Shown: positions 1 through 9,436, counted from the stretch's first letter. The stretch is DNA of 64,000 nt from an uncultured Acidimicrobiales bacterium (GCA_938041035.1 CALHYX010000020.1:24776-88775), one strand, 5' to 3'. Program-made: numbers and translations. Notes: generated by a model from the sequence alone, not told the origin.

Positions 1-443
1 TTCCACGCCAGCACCAGAAACCGCTCGAGCCGGCCCGGGCGAAGCGGCCGGTCGAGGCCCTGCACGATCATCACGATGTCGATGTTGGCCACCAGCACCT
101 GCTCGATGATCTGTTCCGACGGATCGCGGCGCTTCAACGTGTGCCGGCGGGGCAGGATCGACTCGATGGCGGGGCCCACGTCGGCGTCGTCGACCACCAC
201 GACCCAGTCGCCGGTCACGGGGGCGAGATCGCCCTGGGCCCGCAGCGAATCGGACACGACCCGCTCGCTTCCCCGCTCGGTCGTGGCGTCGCACTCGCCC
301 CGTTCGACCCGCAAGAGACGGCCGAAGCGTCCGCCCTCGGGCAACGGTGCCTCCTCGGACCGATCGGCGGTCCACCCGTAGGCCGCCAGATCGACGCCGG
401 CATGGCCCCCCGAAGTGTCGCTATCGCTGGTTGGGGGTGCCAT
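1..443 (-). CDS. rsgA: RsgA ribosome-assembly GTPase, N-terminal part (runs off the window)
   Basis: The reading frame opens at an ATG ending at 443 and stays open to base 1, so only the N-terminal ~147 residues are present. RsgA is a circularly permuted GTPase acting late in 30S ribosome assembly. Visible are the OB-fold signatures of the family: a GDWVVV segment, an ILPRRHTLKRRDPSEQ segment, and the start of the GTPase domain (VLVANIDIVMIVQGLD). The G1 and zinc-binding parts lie outside the window. A GGAAAG ribosome-binding site precedes the start on the minus strand. It is divergent from the molybdopterin oxidoreductase at 551. Identification rests on the ordered motifs and is good despite truncation. 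Confidence 0.85.
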   Translation of the reverse strand, partial: MAPPTSDSDTSGGHAGVDLAAYGWTADRSEEAPLPEGGRFGRLLRVERGECDATTERGSERVVSDSLRAQGDLAPVTGDWVVVVDDADVGPAIESILPRRHTLKRRDPSEQIIEQVLVANIDIVMIVQGLDRPLRPGRLERFLVLAW

Positions 444-550
444 GACAAGCTTCTTTCCAAGGGATTTCGACCGATCCTAGTGATGGGAACCAAACCATCC
501 CCGCCGACGTTGTGAGAACTACGCCTAACCTTCACGTCGAGAACGCCCCT

Positions 551-2245
551 ATGTCGACCACGGAACAACCACCCGATACCAGCGGCCCGGTCCGCCCGGA
601 ACGCTCGAACGCGCCCGCCGATGCCGTCGATCCCACCCCGGAGAACCAGGCCCCTGCGGGTCGCGGCATCATCGCCGGTGTGCTCGCTGCGGCGGTGGCG
701 CTCGGCGTGGGTGAGTTCTTCGATGGCCTGAGCGACAAGATCCCCTCACTCGTCGTGGCCGTCGCTGAGGTTCTCGTCGACTACACCCCCGGCGGTGTTA
801 TCCGCTGGTCCATCGACACCTTCGGCGCCAGCCAAAAGACCATCAGCCAGGTCGGCATCGTCGTCGTCTCGCTGCTGATCGGCGCCTACCTCGGCTACGC
901 CGGGCGCCGCTCACGGGCCATCCCGGTCGCCGGTTTCGCCGCCTTTGGACTGCTCGGAGCCTGGGCCGCCGGCCGCAACCCGCTTTCCGCGCTCGGTTGG
1001 TCGTGGGTGGCCGCCATCCTCGCCGCGCTCGCCGGCATCGTCACCGTGCTGACCCTGCTCGCCGTCGCCTCGATGCGCCCCACCAAACAACAGCTGCGAG
1101 CCGCCCGCACCGGCGACCGCACCCTCGCCGACGACCGCCGAACCTTCCTCGGCTTCTCGGTGGGCGCCCTGGGCACCGCCCTCAGCATGACCCTCATCGG
1201 CCGCCAGCTTCGCGACGCCGACGCCCGCTCGATCGAATCCGCTCGCGAATCGCTGGGCGCCGGCGCGTCGGCCGACTCGACCCGCACCGGCATCGGCACC
1301 GGTGAGCTCGACCAGCAGCTCCGCGACCTGGGCACGTTCGACGACACGCCGGGAATCGCCAGCTACATCACGCCGAACGATGACTTCTACCTGATCGACA
1401 CCGCGCTGGTGAAGCCCCAGGTCGACCCGGCCACGTGGCAGCTGAACTTCACCGGCATGGTCGACAACCCGTTCTCGATCACGCTCGACGAAATCCAGCA
1501 GATGGACCTCGTCGACCTTCCGGTCACCCTTTCGTGCGTGTCCAACGAGGTCGGCGGCGATCTCGTGGGCACCGCGGTGTGGACGGGCGTTCCCCTGATC
1601 GATCTGCTCGAACGGGCCGGCGTCCAGGACGGTGCCACCCAACTGGTCGGCCGCTCGGTCGACGACTGGACCGCAGGCTTCCCGCCGGAACTCCTCTACG
1701 ACGGCCGCACGGCGTTGCTCGCCATCGGTATGAACGGCGAACCACTGCCCGTGAAGAACGGTTTCCCCGCCCGCCTGGTCGTCGCCGGGTTGTACGGCTA
1801 CGTCTCGGCCGTGAAGTGGATCGAGGAGATTCACCTCACCACGTGGGAGGACTTCGACGGCTACTGGATCCCGCGCGGATGGGGCAAAGAGGGTCCGATC
1901 AAGACGCAATCGCGCATCGACGTACCCCGCAACGGCAGCCGCATCGATGCCGGGCGCCACGCCATCGCCGGCGTTGCCTGGGCACCCACCCGCGATATCC
2001 AACGGGTGGAGGTGCGCATCGCCACCGACACCGACATCGGCGAGTGGCAAGAAGCCGACCTCGCCGAGACCCTCGGCATCGAAACCTGGCGTCAGTGGAA
2101 GTTTGCGTGGGATGCCGTGCCCGGTGACTACGCCATCCAGGTGCGCGCCACCGACGGTGACGGCGTCGTTCAGTCCGACACCCGGGTCGCCGTCGCGCCC
2201 GACGGCGCCGAGGGCCACCACACCATCGGCGTGCGGGTCAGCTAG
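551..2245 (+). CDS. Membrane-anchored molybdopterin-dependent oxidoreductase (sulfite-oxidase-like)
   Basis: 564 residues from the ATG at 551; an upstream in-frame start at 512 adds 13 unremarkable residues. Residues ~37-58 and ~98-175 form several hydrophobic helices, and another lies at ~198-220 just before the catalytic part. Residues ~265-450 are an oxidoreductase molybdopterin-binding domain; Cys329 in VTLSCVSNEVGG is at the position of the cysteine ligand to molybdenum in the sulfite oxidase family. The last ~95 residues resemble the Mo-co dimerisation (Ig-like) domain. The enzyme is therefore probably anchored with an extracytoplasmic catalytic domain; the electron donor cannot be read from sequence. 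Its stop lies one base from the stop of the convergent crotonase. Confidence 0.88.
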   Translation: MSTTEQPPDTSGPVRPERSNAPADAVDPTPENQAPAGRGIIAGVLAAAVALGVGEFFDGLSDKIPSLVVAVAEVLVDYTPGGVIRWSIDTFGASQKTISQVGIVVVSLLIGAYLGYAGRRSRAIPVAGFAAFGLLGAWAAGRNPLSALGWSWVAAILAALAGIVTVLTLLAVASMRPTKQQLRAARTGDRTLADDRRTFLGFSVGALGTALSMTLIGRQLRDADARSIESARESLGAGASADSTRTGIGTGELDQQLRDLGTFDDTPGIASYITPNDDFYLIDTALVKPQVDPATWQLNFTGMVDNPFSITLDEIQQMDLVDLPVTLSCVSNEVGGDLVGTAVWTGVPLIDLLERAGVQDGATQLVGRSVDDWTAGFPPELLYDGRTALLAIGMNGEPLPVKNGFPARLVVAGLYGYVSAVKWIEEIHLTTWEDFDGYWIPRGWGKEGPIKTQSRIDVPRNGSRIDAGRHAIAGVAWAPTRDIQRVEVRIATDTDIGEWQEADLAETLGIETWRQWKFAWDAVPGDYAIQVRATDGDGVVQSDTRVAVAPDGAEGHHTIGVRVS

Positions 2246-2246
2246 C

Positions 2247-3011
2247 TCAGCGGCCCTTCCAGACCGGGTCGCGCTTCTCGGCGAACGCCGTCGCGCCCTC
2301 GATGCCGTCCTCGGAACCGAACACGGTCTCCATCTGGTCGGACTGGAGATCCCAGAACTCGGCCTCCGTGCGGCCCTGCATCTCGATCAGCAGCGACTTG
2401 CTGGCCGCCAGGGCGAGTGGCGCGTTCTTGGCGATCGCCTCGGCGAGCTCCATCGCCGCATCGACCGTGGTGCCCTTTTCGACCACGCGGGCGACCAGGC
2501 CGTACTCGAGGCCCTGTTCGGCCGTGATCGGCTTGGCCGTGAGCGCCATCTCCATCGCCACGCTGTAGGGCACTCGCCGAGGTAGCCGAAGCAGCGCGCC
2601 GGCTCCCGCAAACAGGCCGACGCCCACCTCGGGAATGCCGAGCTTGGCGCCCTCGCTGGCGACCATCAGATCGCACGACAAGGCGATCTCCAACCCGCCC
2701 GCAAGGGCGAAGTTCTCGACGGCGGCGATCAGCGGCTTACGGGCCGAGAACTCGGTGATGCCCGCGAAACCGCGGCCCTCGATGTTGGGCATGCCCCCGG
2801 TGACGAACGCCTTGAGATCCATACCGGCGGAAAACCCCCGGCCGGCGCCGGTGAGCACGCCCACCGAAAGGTCGGGGTTGGCGTCGAAGTCCTCGAGGGT
2901 GGCGGCGAGCGCCTCGGCCAGATCACGGTTGACCGAGTTCATCGCCTCGGGTCGGTTGAGCGTCATCAGCAGCACCTTGCCGCGGATCTCGGTGAGTACC
3001 TCGTCTGCCAT
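2247..3011 (-). CDS. Enoyl-CoA hydratase/isomerase (crotonase) family protein
   Basis: 254 residues from the ATG ending at 3011 (MADEVLTEIRGKVLLMTLNR), preceded by a purine-rich AAGAAGG site; the open frame extends further upstream to 3236 but that part is arginine/proline-rich and looks non-coding. The crotonase fold is clear: the oxyanion-hole segment GRGFSAGMDLKAF, the second segment ALAGGLEIALSCDLMVAS, and IPEVGVGLFAGAGA. Such enzymes hydrate or isomerise acyl-CoAs. The usual catalytic glutamates are only partly recognisable, so substrate is unknown. It lacks signatures of naphthoate synthase, so it is not taken as MenB despite the men genes nearby. Confidence 0.88.
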   Translation of the reverse strand: MADEVLTEIRGKVLLMTLNRPEAMNSVNRDLAEALAATLEDFDANPDLSVGVLTGAGRGFSAGMDLKAFVTGGMPNIEGRGFAGITEFSARKPLIAAVENFALAGGLEIALSCDLMVASEGAKLGIPEVGVGLFAGAGALLRLPRRVPYSVAMEMALTAKPITAEQGLEYGLVARVVEKGTTVDAAMELAEAIAKNAPLALAASKSLLIEMQGRTEAEFWDLQSDQMETVFGSEDGIEGATAFAEKRDPVWKGR

Positions 3012-3106
3012 GTTCGGCCTTCTTCCCTCGAGCGTGTCGTCCACGGGCAAGTTACTACGCGCCCCGATCGGGCCACGAGTGCCACGTGACGCCGGCTTCG
3101 GTTGGG

Positions 3107-3892
3107 TCAGGCCCGGTGTTCGGCCACGATGTGTCGAACCCGGTCGGCGGCGTCGGGATAGGCGGGGGCGAGCAACCGGTAGTGGTAGCCGCAGCCCGAC
3201 AGGAACGCCACCACCTCGTCGAGGCGTTGGGCGCACCCTTCCGGGTCGGCGTCGTCGACCTCGATCAGCAGACGGGGTTGATCGACCCGCAGCGTGTGCT
3301 CCATGCCGCGCAACACCTGCACCTCTGCTCCTTCGACATCGATCTTGATCACATCCGGCGCGGGCACGGCGTGCTGGTCGCGGAGGTCGTCGAAGCGAGC
3401 GACCGGGACCTCGGCCCGACCGCGGGCATCGGGCGGACGGAGGCCGGCCGAGGCGAGGGTGGCCCCGCCGGGGTGGTCGGTGAGGATGATCTCGGCCTCA
3501 CCGGTGCGGTCCGCCAGCGCGATGCGATGCGTGCGCACATGGTCGAAGCGGTTGCGCCGGGCATTGGCCTCGAGCGCATCGGCGTTATCGGCGACCGGTT
3601 CGAACGCCAGGACGATACCGGAGGGCCCGGTCGCCCGCGCGGCGATCATGGTGAAGAAGCCGACGTTGGCCCCGACGTCGAGCACCACGTTGCCCGGGCG
3701 GATGAGATCGACCAACGCGTTCTGCACCGTGAGCTCGTTCGTGCCGAGCAGATAGTCGAAGTTGGCACCGGCCGCGTCGAAGCGCAGACCGCGTGCCCGG
3801 CCCCCGCGCACGCGCCGAACCACCATCGGGGCGAGCGCGGTGGCGAGCCGGCGAAGGCCGGGCGAACCGGCCACCACCTCGCGCAGATTCAT
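3107..3892 (-). CDS. FkbM family SAM-dependent methyltransferase
   Basis: 261 residues. The SAM-binding motif VVLDVGANVGFFTMIAA lies near residue 90, followed by FEPVADNADAL and, near residue 190, the FkbM signature IKIDVEGAEVQVLRGM. The family O-methylates sugars, polyketides and other small molecules. Its ATG overlaps the stop of the upstream gene (ATGA at 3889-3892), so the two are probably translated together. That coupling suggests a shared substrate, perhaps a glycan or secondary metabolite, but no glycosyltransferase is adjacent. Confidence 0.87.
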   Translation of the reverse strand: MNLREVVAGSPGLRRLATALAPMVVRRVRGGRARGLRFDAAGANFDYLLGTNELTVQNALVDLIRPGNVVLDVGANVGFFTMIAARATGPSGIVLAFEPVADNADALEANARRNRFDHVRTHRIALADRTGEAEIILTDHPGGATLASAGLRPPDARGRAEVPVARFDDLRDQHAVPAPDVIKIDVEGAEVQVLRGMEHTLRVDQPRLLIEVDDADPEGCAQRLDEVVAFLSGCGYHYRLLAPAYPDAADRVRHIVAEHRA

Positions 3893-5628
3893 CGGGCGAG
3901 GGGGCGCATCGTGAACCGGTTGAACACCGACCCGGTGTCGTCGCCGTACTCCCAGTTGGAACCGAAACCCACGTGCCGGATATCAAGCCCGCGGTGATGG
4001 CGGTAGACGTCGGCGAACGCCCGGTACAGCACCGGCGAACCGTCGATCGAGGCGAGATAACGCTGACCGTCGCAAGCCAGGCCAAAGTTCACCGGACCGT
4101 CCCAGCGCAGCCGACCCGCCGAGTTGGTCCACACCGCGTGGAACAGATCATCGGACCCCTCGAAGTGGAAGAACGACGACACCCCACCGGGGAAGTTGTC
4201 GCTCATGTACAGGTTGGCGATCAGGTAGTTGCGCTCGTCCTGGGCGAAGACGAGAGCGGGGCGACCGGTGTCGGTGCCATCGGGGCCCACGCCGGGGAGC
4301 TCGATGTCGATGTCGATGGCGGCGCCGCCGGCGAACGGGCAGGGTCGGGCGTAGACCGTTCGGTCGGGCACCGGGGCGGTCGCGGTCGCCTCCATGGCCG
4401 CCGACCCATCGCCACGCCACGCGATCGATCCGGTACCGACGAAACGGGTCCACGCCGCATCCCGCGTGGCGAAGTCGTCGATGATCGGAGCGGGCTCACT
4501 CGCCGCTCGGATGGTCAGCGGGGTCAGGTCGAGGGGAACCGGGCACTCGATCGCCGCAGCGAAGCGAACCGCGTCGTGGTGGTCGCCGGAAACGACGATG
4601 GCGTTCGGCTCGGCGACGACCGGTACCGGCTCACCGATCGTCCGGCCGTCGATGAGCACGTGCAGCTCGCCGCCGCCGTGCACGACCTGGAGCGTCGTTC
4701 CCACCGGTGCGTCGAGCCGGGAAGGTGCGTCGGCGCCGACCGTCAGGGTCCAGCCGTCGTCGGAGCGTTCCAGTCCCCAGCCGGAGCCGGTGACCTCGAT
4801 CGGGCCGGCGCCTAGGCGGAAGGCCAGCAGTCCCGTCGGTTCGGCCCCGTCGACCGGGAACAGCCCACCGAGCTCATCGAACACGGTGGTCTCGAAGACC
4901 CGGGAGTCGACGCGGAACCCCCGCTCGCCGAGCACGGAAGTGTGTAACCCGGGCCGGAGCTGGCCGCCGGGAGCGGCCGGGTCGAAGCCGACCGGTCGGA
5001 GGATCGGAGCGGCCGGGAGGTGATCCGATGGCGGGATCGAACCCACCGCAGTGACTGCGCCGATGGGAGTGCGAACCACAACAACGACGAGAGGCAGGTC
5101 GACAGCGGCCGCCATCGGGACCCACCGGCCTTCGACGCGGACGCACAACGTTCCGTTGTCGGCGCCGCCCGCCCGAACCAGCAGACCGCTGCCCTCCCCG
5201 ACGGGACCGTCGGGGCCAAACCAGCCGATGGCCATGTTGTCCTCGAGCGGCGGTATCGCCCGCGGGCCCGGCGGGTTGGGCGGAACCCGCGACATCCAAT
5301 CGGTGCCGGTGCGGTCGAGCACTCGCCACGCCGCTCGCCGAAGCCGATCGCGGCCCGCGGTCTCGCCGGCGTCGTCGGCTCGCGAATTCATGTGGCCGTG
5401 CACCAGCACCACCCCGAAGCCGACCCCGGCTCCGGTGTCGTGCGGCGCGTAGGTCAGGGCCTGCCGACCCCACCCACAGGTCGGCATCCAGCCGAGGCGC
5501 AGCGCGCCCCCGTCGATCGCCATCACCGAGTCCGTGTCGATGCCGCCGCGCCGCGGACCGTCGTCGTCGGCCGACCCGATAACCGAGCCGGCCGCTCGCA
5601 CGCGGGAGAAGTGGTCGCGGATGAGCAC
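3889..5628 (-). CDS. Large uncharacterised protein coupled to the FkbM methyltransferase
   Basis: About 579 residues from a GTG ending at 5628; a TTG at 5658 would add ten residues and neither start has a well-spaced ribosome-binding site. I do not recognise the family. The N-terminal half is rich in glycine, valine and proline with short beta-like stretches. The C-terminal ~200 residues contain alternating hydrophobic strands and segments such as LVFAQDERNYLIANLYMS and SIDGSPVLYRAF that resemble concanavalin/LamG-like beta-sandwich modules; this is fold-level inference only. There is no clear signal peptide. The gene overlaps the methyltransferase by four bases and is divergent from the carboxylesterase. 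Confidence 0.65.
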   Translation of the reverse strand: MLIRDHFSRVRAAGSVIGSADDDGPRRGGIDTDSVMAIDGGALRLGWMPTCGWGRQALTYAPHDTGAGVGFGVVLVHGHMNSRADDAGETAGRDRLRRAAWRVLDRTGTDWMSRVPPNPPGPRAIPPLEDNMAIGWFGPDGPVGEGSGLLVRAGGADNGTLCVRVEGRWVPMAAAVDLPLVVVVVRTPIGAVTAVGSIPPSDHLPAAPILRPVGFDPAAPGGQLRPGLHTSVLGERGFRVDSRVFETTVFDELGGLFPVDGAEPTGLLAFRLGAGPIEVTGSGWGLERSDDGWTLTVGADAPSRLDAPVGTTLQVVHGGGELHVLIDGRTIGEPVPVVAEPNAIVVSGDHHDAVRFAAAIECPVPLDLTPLTIRAASEPAPIIDDFATRDAAWTRFVGTGSIAWRGDGSAAMEATATAPVPDRTVYARPCPFAGGAAIDIDIELPGVGPDGTDTGRPALVFAQDERNYLIANLYMSDNFPGGVSSFFHFEGSDDLFHAVWTNSAGRLRWDGPVNFGLACDGQRYLASIDGSPVLYRAFADVYRHHRGLDIRHVGFGSNWEYGDDTGSVFNRFTMRPLAR

Positions 5629-5712
5629 CCCTCCAGTACTACCGCCCCGGGACGTCAACGGGGGAGCCCGCCGCCACGGTCAGGCGTATCGCTGCGCTCC
5701 GGACCCCCAAAG

Positions 5713-5718
5713 TAGGGT
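5713..5718 (+). promoter_or_regulatory. -10 element TAGGGT of a leaderless promoter (carboxylesterase)
   Basis: TAGGGT ends six bases before the ATG at 5725, placing the predicted transcription start on or next to the start codon. Confidence 0.55.
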
Positions 5719-5724
5719 GACGCC

Positions 5725-7191
5725 ATGACGCTCAGGGTTGAAACACGGTCGGGGCCGGTCGTCGGCCGGGAGAAGTCCGGTGCCCTGCTGTTCGCCGGGA
5801 TCCCCTACGCCGCTCCCCCGACCGGAGGGAACCGGTTTCGCCCGCCGCAACCCGTCGCCCCGTGGACCGACGACCGCGATGCCACCCGGTTCTCCCCCGC
5901 GTCACCGCAGCGCGCCGGCGCCGGACTCACGAGCCAAGTCGCGCCGCCGTCGGACGAGGCGACGTGTCTCACCCTCAACGTGCACACCCCGGCGATCGAC
6001 GCCGCCGCCCGCCCGGTCTTCGTCTGGATCCACGGCGGTGCGTACCTTCACGGCACCGGTGCCACCCCCTGGTACGACGGCACCCGTTTCGCCCGCGACG
6101 GCGACGTCGTCACCGTCAGTATCAACTACCGCCTGGGCGCCCTGGGCTTCACCCGACTCGATCATCTCGACCCGGCGTTCGCCGGTTCCGAGGTGGCGGG
6201 CATCCTCGACCAGATCGCGGCGCTCGAGTGGGTGCGGGACAACATCGCCGCGTTCGGCGGTAACCCCGACGCGGTGACCGTGGGCGGCGAATCGGCGGGA
6301 GCGTTCAGCGTCGCCACCCTGCTCGCCATGCCCGAGGCCAACGGCCTGTTCCACCAGGCGATTCTGCAATCCGGCGCCGGGCACGCCGTCAACACCGCCG
6401 ACCAGGCCCGGGCCATCGCCGGGCGGCTGCTCGACACGGCGGGGGTCGCGACGCCGGCCGATCTCCAGGCGCTCGATATCGATGCCCTCCTCGACGCCCA
6501 GGAAACCGTTCACGCAGCATCGACCAGAGCGCACGACGTCGAGATGGCGCCGTTTTACCCATCGACCGGCGGGGTGCTCCCCCAGCGACCGATCGATGCC
6601 ATCGCCGCGGGCGCAGGCGCCGACGTGCGGTTACTGATCGGAACCAACGAGGACGAATCAGCGCTCTTCGGCGTGAGCAGCCTTCCCGAGGACCGTCTGG
6701 AGAAAGCGGTTCGACACATCCACCCCGACCCGACCGCGGCGATCGACACCTACCGGGCCACCCGACCGGATGCCACGGCGGGATGGTTGGCGGTCGCCAT
6801 CATGACCGACCACATGTTCCGCGTGCCGGCGGTTCGCCTCGCCGACGCCCGCGAAGCCCACGGCGGTGAGACCTGGTTCTACCGGTTCGACTGGAAATCC
6901 CGGGCGTTCGACGGTGGGCTCGGCGCCTGCCATGCCCTGGAGATTCCGTTCGTGTTCAACAACCTCGACAAGCCCGGCATCGACATGTTCCTGGGCGAAG
7001 GCCCGCTGCCCCAGCACGTGGCCGACGCGATGCACGCGGCGTGGACCTCGTTCATCCGTCACGGCCGTCCGGGCGAGAACTGGCCGCGGTATCGCCGGTC
7101 GGAACGGAACGTGTACGAGTTCGCCGACGACTGCGGCCTGGTCACCAACCCCGCCGCTCGGGAGCTCGCGGTATGGGACGGCGTCCGCTGA
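5725..7191 (+). CDS. Type B carboxylesterase (para-nitrobenzyl-esterase-like)
   Basis: 488 residues, typical length. It is an alpha/beta hydrolase of the cholinesterase-like family: the oxyanion-hole segment WIHGGAYLHGTG near residue 100, the nucleophile elbow GGESAGAFSV near residue 190, the acid region GTNEDESALFG, and the catalytic-histidine region GACHALEIPFVF. It hydrolyses carboxylic esters; the natural substrate is unknown. No signal peptide is seen, so it is probably cytoplasmic. The menE start lies 13 bases beyond its stop, so the two may be co-transcribed although no functional link is obvious. Confidence 0.92.
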   Translation: MTLRVETRSGPVVGREKSGALLFAGIPYAAPPTGGNRFRPPQPVAPWTDDRDATRFSPASPQRAGAGLTSQVAPPSDEATCLTLNVHTPAIDAAARPVFVWIHGGAYLHGTGATPWYDGTRFARDGDVVTVSINYRLGALGFTRLDHLDPAFAGSEVAGILDQIAALEWVRDNIAAFGGNPDAVTVGGESAGAFSVATLLAMPEANGLFHQAILQSGAGHAVNTADQARAIAGRLLDTAGVATPADLQALDIDALLDAQETVHAASTRAHDVEMAPFYPSTGGVLPQRPIDAIAAGAGADVRLLIGTNEDESALFGVSSLPEDRLEKAVRHIHPDPTAAIDTYRATRPDATAGWLAVAIMTDHMFRVPAVRLADAREAHGGETWFYRFDWKSRAFDGGLGACHALEIPFVFNNLDKPGIDMFLGEGPLPQHVADAMHAAWTSFIRHGRPGENWPRYRRSERNVYEFADDCGLVTNPAARELAVWDGVR

Positions 7192-7204
7192 ACCGCATCC
7201 GCTC

Positions 7205-8302
7205 ATGAACGAACTCATCGCTCTCGACCTCCCCGGCGGACCCGGTTTTGTCGACGCGCTCAGAAGAATCTGGGACGACGGCGATGCCGCCGCACCGATC
7301 GACCAGCGACTACCGGCCCCGGCCCGAGCGCGTTTACTGAACCGGCTGGCTCCGGCTGCGGTGGTCGACGCCAGCGGTCGCAGCGAGCTCACCGGCGGGC
7401 GGCCGATTCTCCCCGGCGACGCGCTCGTGATGACCACGAGCGGCACGACCGGCGACCCCAAAGGCGTCGTGCTCACCCACGATGGCGTGGCGGCGTCGGC
7501 CGAAGCCAGCGCCTCGTACATCGGTACCGAGACCGGCGACCACTGGCTCGCGTGCCTGCCGCTCGCCCACGTCGGCGGGCTCTCGGTCATCACCCGAGCG
7601 CTCCATCACAGCGCCGAGCTCACCGTGCTCCCCAGCTTCGACGTCGATGCGGTCACCCGGGCCGCCGCGTCCGGCGCCAACCTCGTGTCGCTTGTGCCCG
7701 CGGTGCTCGACCGGATCGATGCCGGCCCCTTCCGACGCGTCCTGCTGGGCGGTTCGGCCATCCCCGCCGACCGACCGCCCAACGCCGTCGCCACGTACGG
7801 GATGACCGAAACCGGCAGCGGCGTCGTCTACGACGGACATCGCCTGGCCGGCGTCGAGTTGCGCATCGTCGCGGGCCAGGTCGAGGTGCGAGGCCCGATG
7901 CTGTTGCGGGGCTACCGGGACGGCACCGACCCGAAGGACCCCGACGGCTGGTTCCCCACCGGCGATGCCGGCGCGTTGGACGCGGAAGGCGTGCTGTCGG
8001 TGTTCGGCCGCGTCGGCGATGTCATCGTCACCGGCGGCGAGAACGTGTGGCCGGTCGCGGTCGAGCGGGTTCTCGAAACCCACTCGGGCGTCGCCGCCGT
8101 GGCGGTCGTCGGCCGGCCCGACCCCACGTGGGGCCATCGGGTGACCGCCGTCATCGTCGCCGCCGGGGCGCCGCCCTCGCTCGACGAGCTGCGCGACCAC
8201 GTGCGGACCGAGCTGCCGGCCTACGCCGCGCCGCATGAAGTCGAGTTCGTGACCGAGCTTCCTCGCACCGGTCTCGGCAAGGTTCGCCGGTCGGCGCTCT
8301 AG
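7205..8302 (+). CDS. menE: o-Succinylbenzoate-CoA ligase (MenE), short actinobacterial form
   Basis: 365 residues from the ATG at 7205; the frame is open further upstream but there overlaps the esterase. It belongs to the adenylate-forming (ANL) superfamily: the P-loop TTSGTTGDPKGVV near residue 80, YGMTETGSG, GDAGALD, and the C-terminal hinge and lysine region TGLGKVRRSAL. MenE activates o-succinylbenzoate with ATP and CoA in menaquinone synthesis. The assignment rests on size (actinobacterial MenE proteins are shorter than the ~450-residue enterobacterial enzyme) and on the convergent menFDHC operon next door. Its TAG stop overlaps the AlkZ-like stop within CTAG at 8299-8302. Confidence 0.85.
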   Translation: MNELIALDLPGGPGFVDALRRIWDDGDAAAPIDQRLPAPARARLLNRLAPAAVVDASGRSELTGGRPILPGDALVMTTSGTTGDPKGVVLTHDGVAASAEASASYIGTETGDHWLACLPLAHVGGLSVITRALHHSAELTVLPSFDVDAVTRAAASGANLVSLVPAVLDRIDAGPFRRVLLGGSAIPADRPPNAVATYGMTETGSGVVYDGHRLAGVELRIVAGQVEVRGPMLLRGYRDGTDPKDPDGWFPTGDAGALDAEGVLSVFGRVGDVIVTGGENVWPVAVERVLETHSGVAAVAVVGRPDPTWGHRVTAVIVAAGAPPSLDELRDHVRTELPAYAAPHEVEFVTELPRTGLGKVRRSAL

Positions 8303-9420
8303 CCGGTTTGGGCGGTCACCAACTCGACGGTGCCTGCGCAGCTAAAGAACGCCGCCAGGGCATGGGCTTCACCCTCGACCAGGGCGCGTTGGTCGGCGTC
8401 GAGACCACTCGCCAACGCCAGCCGAATCGTCATCGCCGACCCCTGGACCGTGCGCTTCCACCAGCCGGCGTCTTGCCGATCGACGACGACCACCCCGCCC
8501 CCGGCCTCGGCGAACACGTGGGGATCGTCGCCGCGCGGGTGACCCGCGTGGCGAGCCAGGTCGACCTCACGGTAGGGCAGGTAGGCCTCGTCGAACGTCG
8601 GCAACAACGCCACCCGTCGATTCGGTCCGTCCTCGGCGACGCCCTCGCGCCGCGGTTCGCACCACAGGGTCAGGCCGGCGCATCGCACCACTTCGAGCGC
8701 GTCGCCGAGCTCGGTCACCGCGTTGCGGATTTCGGTGAGGGTCAGCGTGGTCCAGCGCCGAAGATCCCGCGCCGACGCCGGGCCGTGTCCGGCGAAAAAT
8801 CGGCGGACGAGCAGCCGCGCCGCGTCGTCGCGATCGAGCGCAGGGGCGGCCGGAAGACGTTCGTCGACGAGGGCATAGGTGTGCACCGAATCACGCAGCG
8901 GACCAGAGCACACCAGGCCTCGGAGTTCGGCGACGAGCAGCAGGTGGCGAACCACCGCCCCGCGATCGGGGAGACCCGCCGCGGCGAGGCGCTCGCCGAT
9001 CTCCGGAGCGGTGAGGAAGCGCTGACCGCTGAGCATCGCCGCGACCTCGTCATGCACGCGATCGATCAGGGCGGCGTCGACCTCGAGTTGGCGATGACGG
9101 GCTGCGAGGGATGATTCGACCTTCGGCGACGTGAGCGCGAGCAGCCAACGGAGATCATCGGCGGCCACGAAGTGCCAGGTCGGGCGCAGGATGTGCGTCC
9201 GGACGATGCGGCCGCCATCCAGAGCGGCCCGGACGGTCGAATCGTCGCCGGGCGGCAGCCGGAGGCCGAGGGAGTAGCGGGCCAGCGGTGGATCCTGAGC
9301 CTGGACACATAGCGCGGTCGACACCGCGGCGACCGGATCCGGAAACGGCGCCCCGCTCAGCCGGTGCGTGGCGAACCCCCGGCCGATCACCTCGTCGGAC
9401 GACAGGTCTACAGGCGCCAT
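8299..9420 (-). CDS. Winged-helix protein of the AlkZ/YcaQ (HTH_42) family
   Basis: 373 residues. Several winged-helix units are suggested, and near residues 38-43 is CVQAQD, matching the Q-x-Q motif of AlkZ-type DNA glycosylases that unhook interstrand crosslinks. Further family signatures are the HILRPTWHFVAADDLRWLL segment and PTFDEAYLPYRE. Function as a DNA glycosylase is inferred from family membership; many actinobacterial members are untested. It is the last gene of the minus-strand run that starts with merR at 15616, sixteen bases after the DUF1697 gene. Confidence 0.82.
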   Translation of the reverse strand: MAPVDLSSDEVIGRGFATHRLSGAPFPDPVAAVSTALCVQAQDPPLARYSLGLRLPPGDDSTVRAALDGGRIVRTHILRPTWHFVAADDLRWLLALTSPKVESSLAARHRQLEVDAALIDRVHDEVAAMLSGQRFLTAPEIGERLAAAGLPDRGAVVRHLLLVAELRGLVCSGPLRDSVHTYALVDERLPAAPALDRDDAARLLVRRFFAGHGPASARDLRRWTTLTLTEIRNAVTELGDALEVVRCAGLTLWCEPRREGVAEDGPNRRVALLPTFDEAYLPYREVDLARHAGHPRGDDPHVFAEAGGGVVVVDRQDAGWWKRTVQGSAMTIRLALASGLDADQRALVEGEAHALAAFFSCAGTVELVTAQTG

Positions 9421-9436
9421 CAGCCCGGCACGATCC

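Noticed and set aside
2247..3011. The crotonase as MenB (naphthoate synthase)
   Set aside because: It lacks MenB signatures, is 5 kb from the men genes and on a separate transcript; menB is more likely outside the window.
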